The notes below the pieces were generated by a model. The model ran no database searches. It was given only the letters and a program-made list of their open reading frames with translations, and was not told the origin of the DNA. From NCBI RefSeq assembly GCF_000224415.1, contig NZ_AFXQ01000016.1, positions 1-64,000 of the forward strand: 64,000 bases of DNA, written 5' to 3'. This DNA comes from Citricoccus sp. CH26A. GTDB taxonomy: Bacteria > Actinomycetota > Actinomycetes > Actinomycetales > Micrococcaceae. Positions 63,370 through 64,000 of this stretch are shown piece after piece; the stretch's first letter is position 1; each line of letters opens with the position of its first letter. The translations under genes and the position numbers were made by a program.

Positions 63370-64000
63370 CCGACCTCGTCACCGGGACGACCACCCAGGA
63401 GCCACAGCGCATCCGCGGCCTGGAGATGCCGTGGAACAGGGTGATGGCCACCACCGAGGGACCCGCAGGCGCCGCCCGCGCCCTGGGCCCATGGCATCCC
63501 CAGGAGTTCATGGCCGAATGCGTCGAGGTCATTCCCGAGGCAGGCGACATGATGACCTTCGTCTTCCGCCGCTGCGACGGAGCGCCGCTGGCGTTCCGTC
63601 CGGGCCAGTACGTCAACGTCGCCTTTCCGGTGAACGGCGCGGACCAGGACCCCGTGGACCGTAGCTACTCGCTGTCCAGCTCACCCACGCGACCGTGGAC
63701 CTTCGACATCTCCGTCAAGCGCGACCCCACGGGACTTGTGTCACCGTGGGTTCACGAGAACGTCAGGCCGGGCATCGTCCTGGAGATGCTCGGACCCGTC
63801 GGGGCATTCCACCTGCCTGACGCCGACCGGCGGGCACGATATCTCCTGCTGGCCGCCGGCGCGGGTATCACCCCCATCATGTCGATGGTGCGGACCATCC
63901 ACTCCCTGCCCGGGCAGGCCGAAGTCGTGGTGTTGTACCACGGAGCGGTGGCCGGAGGTTATGCCTTCCACCAGGAGCTGGCCTACATCGCCTCCGTGGA
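63366..64000 (+). CDS. gbcB: Glycine betaine demethylase reductase subunit, cut by window edge
   Basis: Electron-transfer partner of GbcA; about 211 residues are visible and the frame is open at the window end. After a 50-residue N-terminal arm, the FNR-type FAD domain has FRPGQYVNVAFP and DRSYSLSSSPT (RxYS flavin motif). The NAD domain starts with LLLAAGAGITPIMSMVRT. A C-terminal 2Fe-2S ferredoxin domain is expected beyond the edge. The ATG overlaps the gbcA stop (ATGA). Confidence 0.9.
   Translation, partial: MTDLVTGTTTQEPQRIRGLEMPWNRVMATTEGPAGAARALGPWHPQEFMAECVEVIPEAGDMMTFVFRRCDGAPLAFRPGQYVNVAFPVNGADQDPVDRSYSLSSSPTRPWTFDISVKRDPTGLVSPWVHENVRPGIVLEMLGPVGAFHLPDADRRARYLLLAAGAGITPIMSMVRTIHSLPGQAEVVVLYHGAVAGGYAFHQELAYIASV

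Overview
The window comes from the chromosome of a very GC-rich actinobacterium, most likely a member of the Micrococcaceae (Arthrobacter/Citricoccus/Kocuria/Micrococcus relatives). The evidence is the strong G/C third-position bias, frequent GTG starts, an RNase E with a long acidic/basic N-terminal extension, a ClpP1-ClpP2 pair, a translational T-box in front of ileS, and a dimethylglycine oxidase that closely resembles, from memory, the Arthrobacter globiformis enzyme. No phage, insertion sequence, rRNA operon or CRISPR array was seen. One gene (moeA) is frameshifted and one gene remnant is present.

Layout. 1-17.3 kb is core housekeeping: RNase E (cut by the left edge), a VKOR-type thiol oxidase, ndk, DUF4233, folC, ileS with its T-box leader, an SDR, valS facing the other way, a DsbA-like protein and clpX. 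17.4-21.3 kb holds clpP2, clpP1 (with a ClgR-type box), trigger factor with a histone-H1-like tail, tRNA-Pro and tRNA-Gly. 21.4-28.9 kb holds an ArsR/SRPBCC pair, nei, rpiB, pepN, a secreted FG-GAP repeat protein and fdhD. 29-33.1 kb is a small ABC exporter operon next to a TetR repressor with three visible operator-like palindromes and a divergent membrane protein, followed by a gene fragment. 33.1-40.6 kb is a nearly complete molybdenum-cofactor cluster: moeB, frameshifted moeA, moaC, mobA, moaD facing an SDR, moaA, moaE and mogA.

40.6-49.6 kb contains an OsmC-truncated haemoglobin fusion, a TesB thioesterase, an operon of an N-formylglutamate-amidohydrolase-like protein with a DUF1704 (QEGLA) metalloprotease-like protein and an ATP-grasp ligase, then ettA, a paralogous SSB and tRNA-Arg. 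49.6-52.8 kb has a DUF2079 membrane protein, a flavodoxin-domain protein and a GAF-ANTAR regulator.

53-64 kb is a glycine betaine catabolic island: BCCT transporter, Rieske oxygenase GbcA with reductase GbcB (cut by the right edge), dimethylglycine oxidase, FolD and PurU, with GntR and LysR regulators. The genes fit one route. Betaine enters by the BCCT carrier, is demethylated by GbcAB, and dimethylglycine is oxidised with transfer of the methyl carbon to tetrahydrofolate. FolD and PurU then convert 5,10-methylene-THF to formate and free THF. The fdhD and molybdenum-cofactor genes elsewhere in the window suggest a formate dehydrogenase outside it could finish the oxidation (inference).

A pattern crosses the window: at least seven genes have a TANNNT -10 hexamer ending exactly six bases before the start codon, the signature of leaderless mRNAs.
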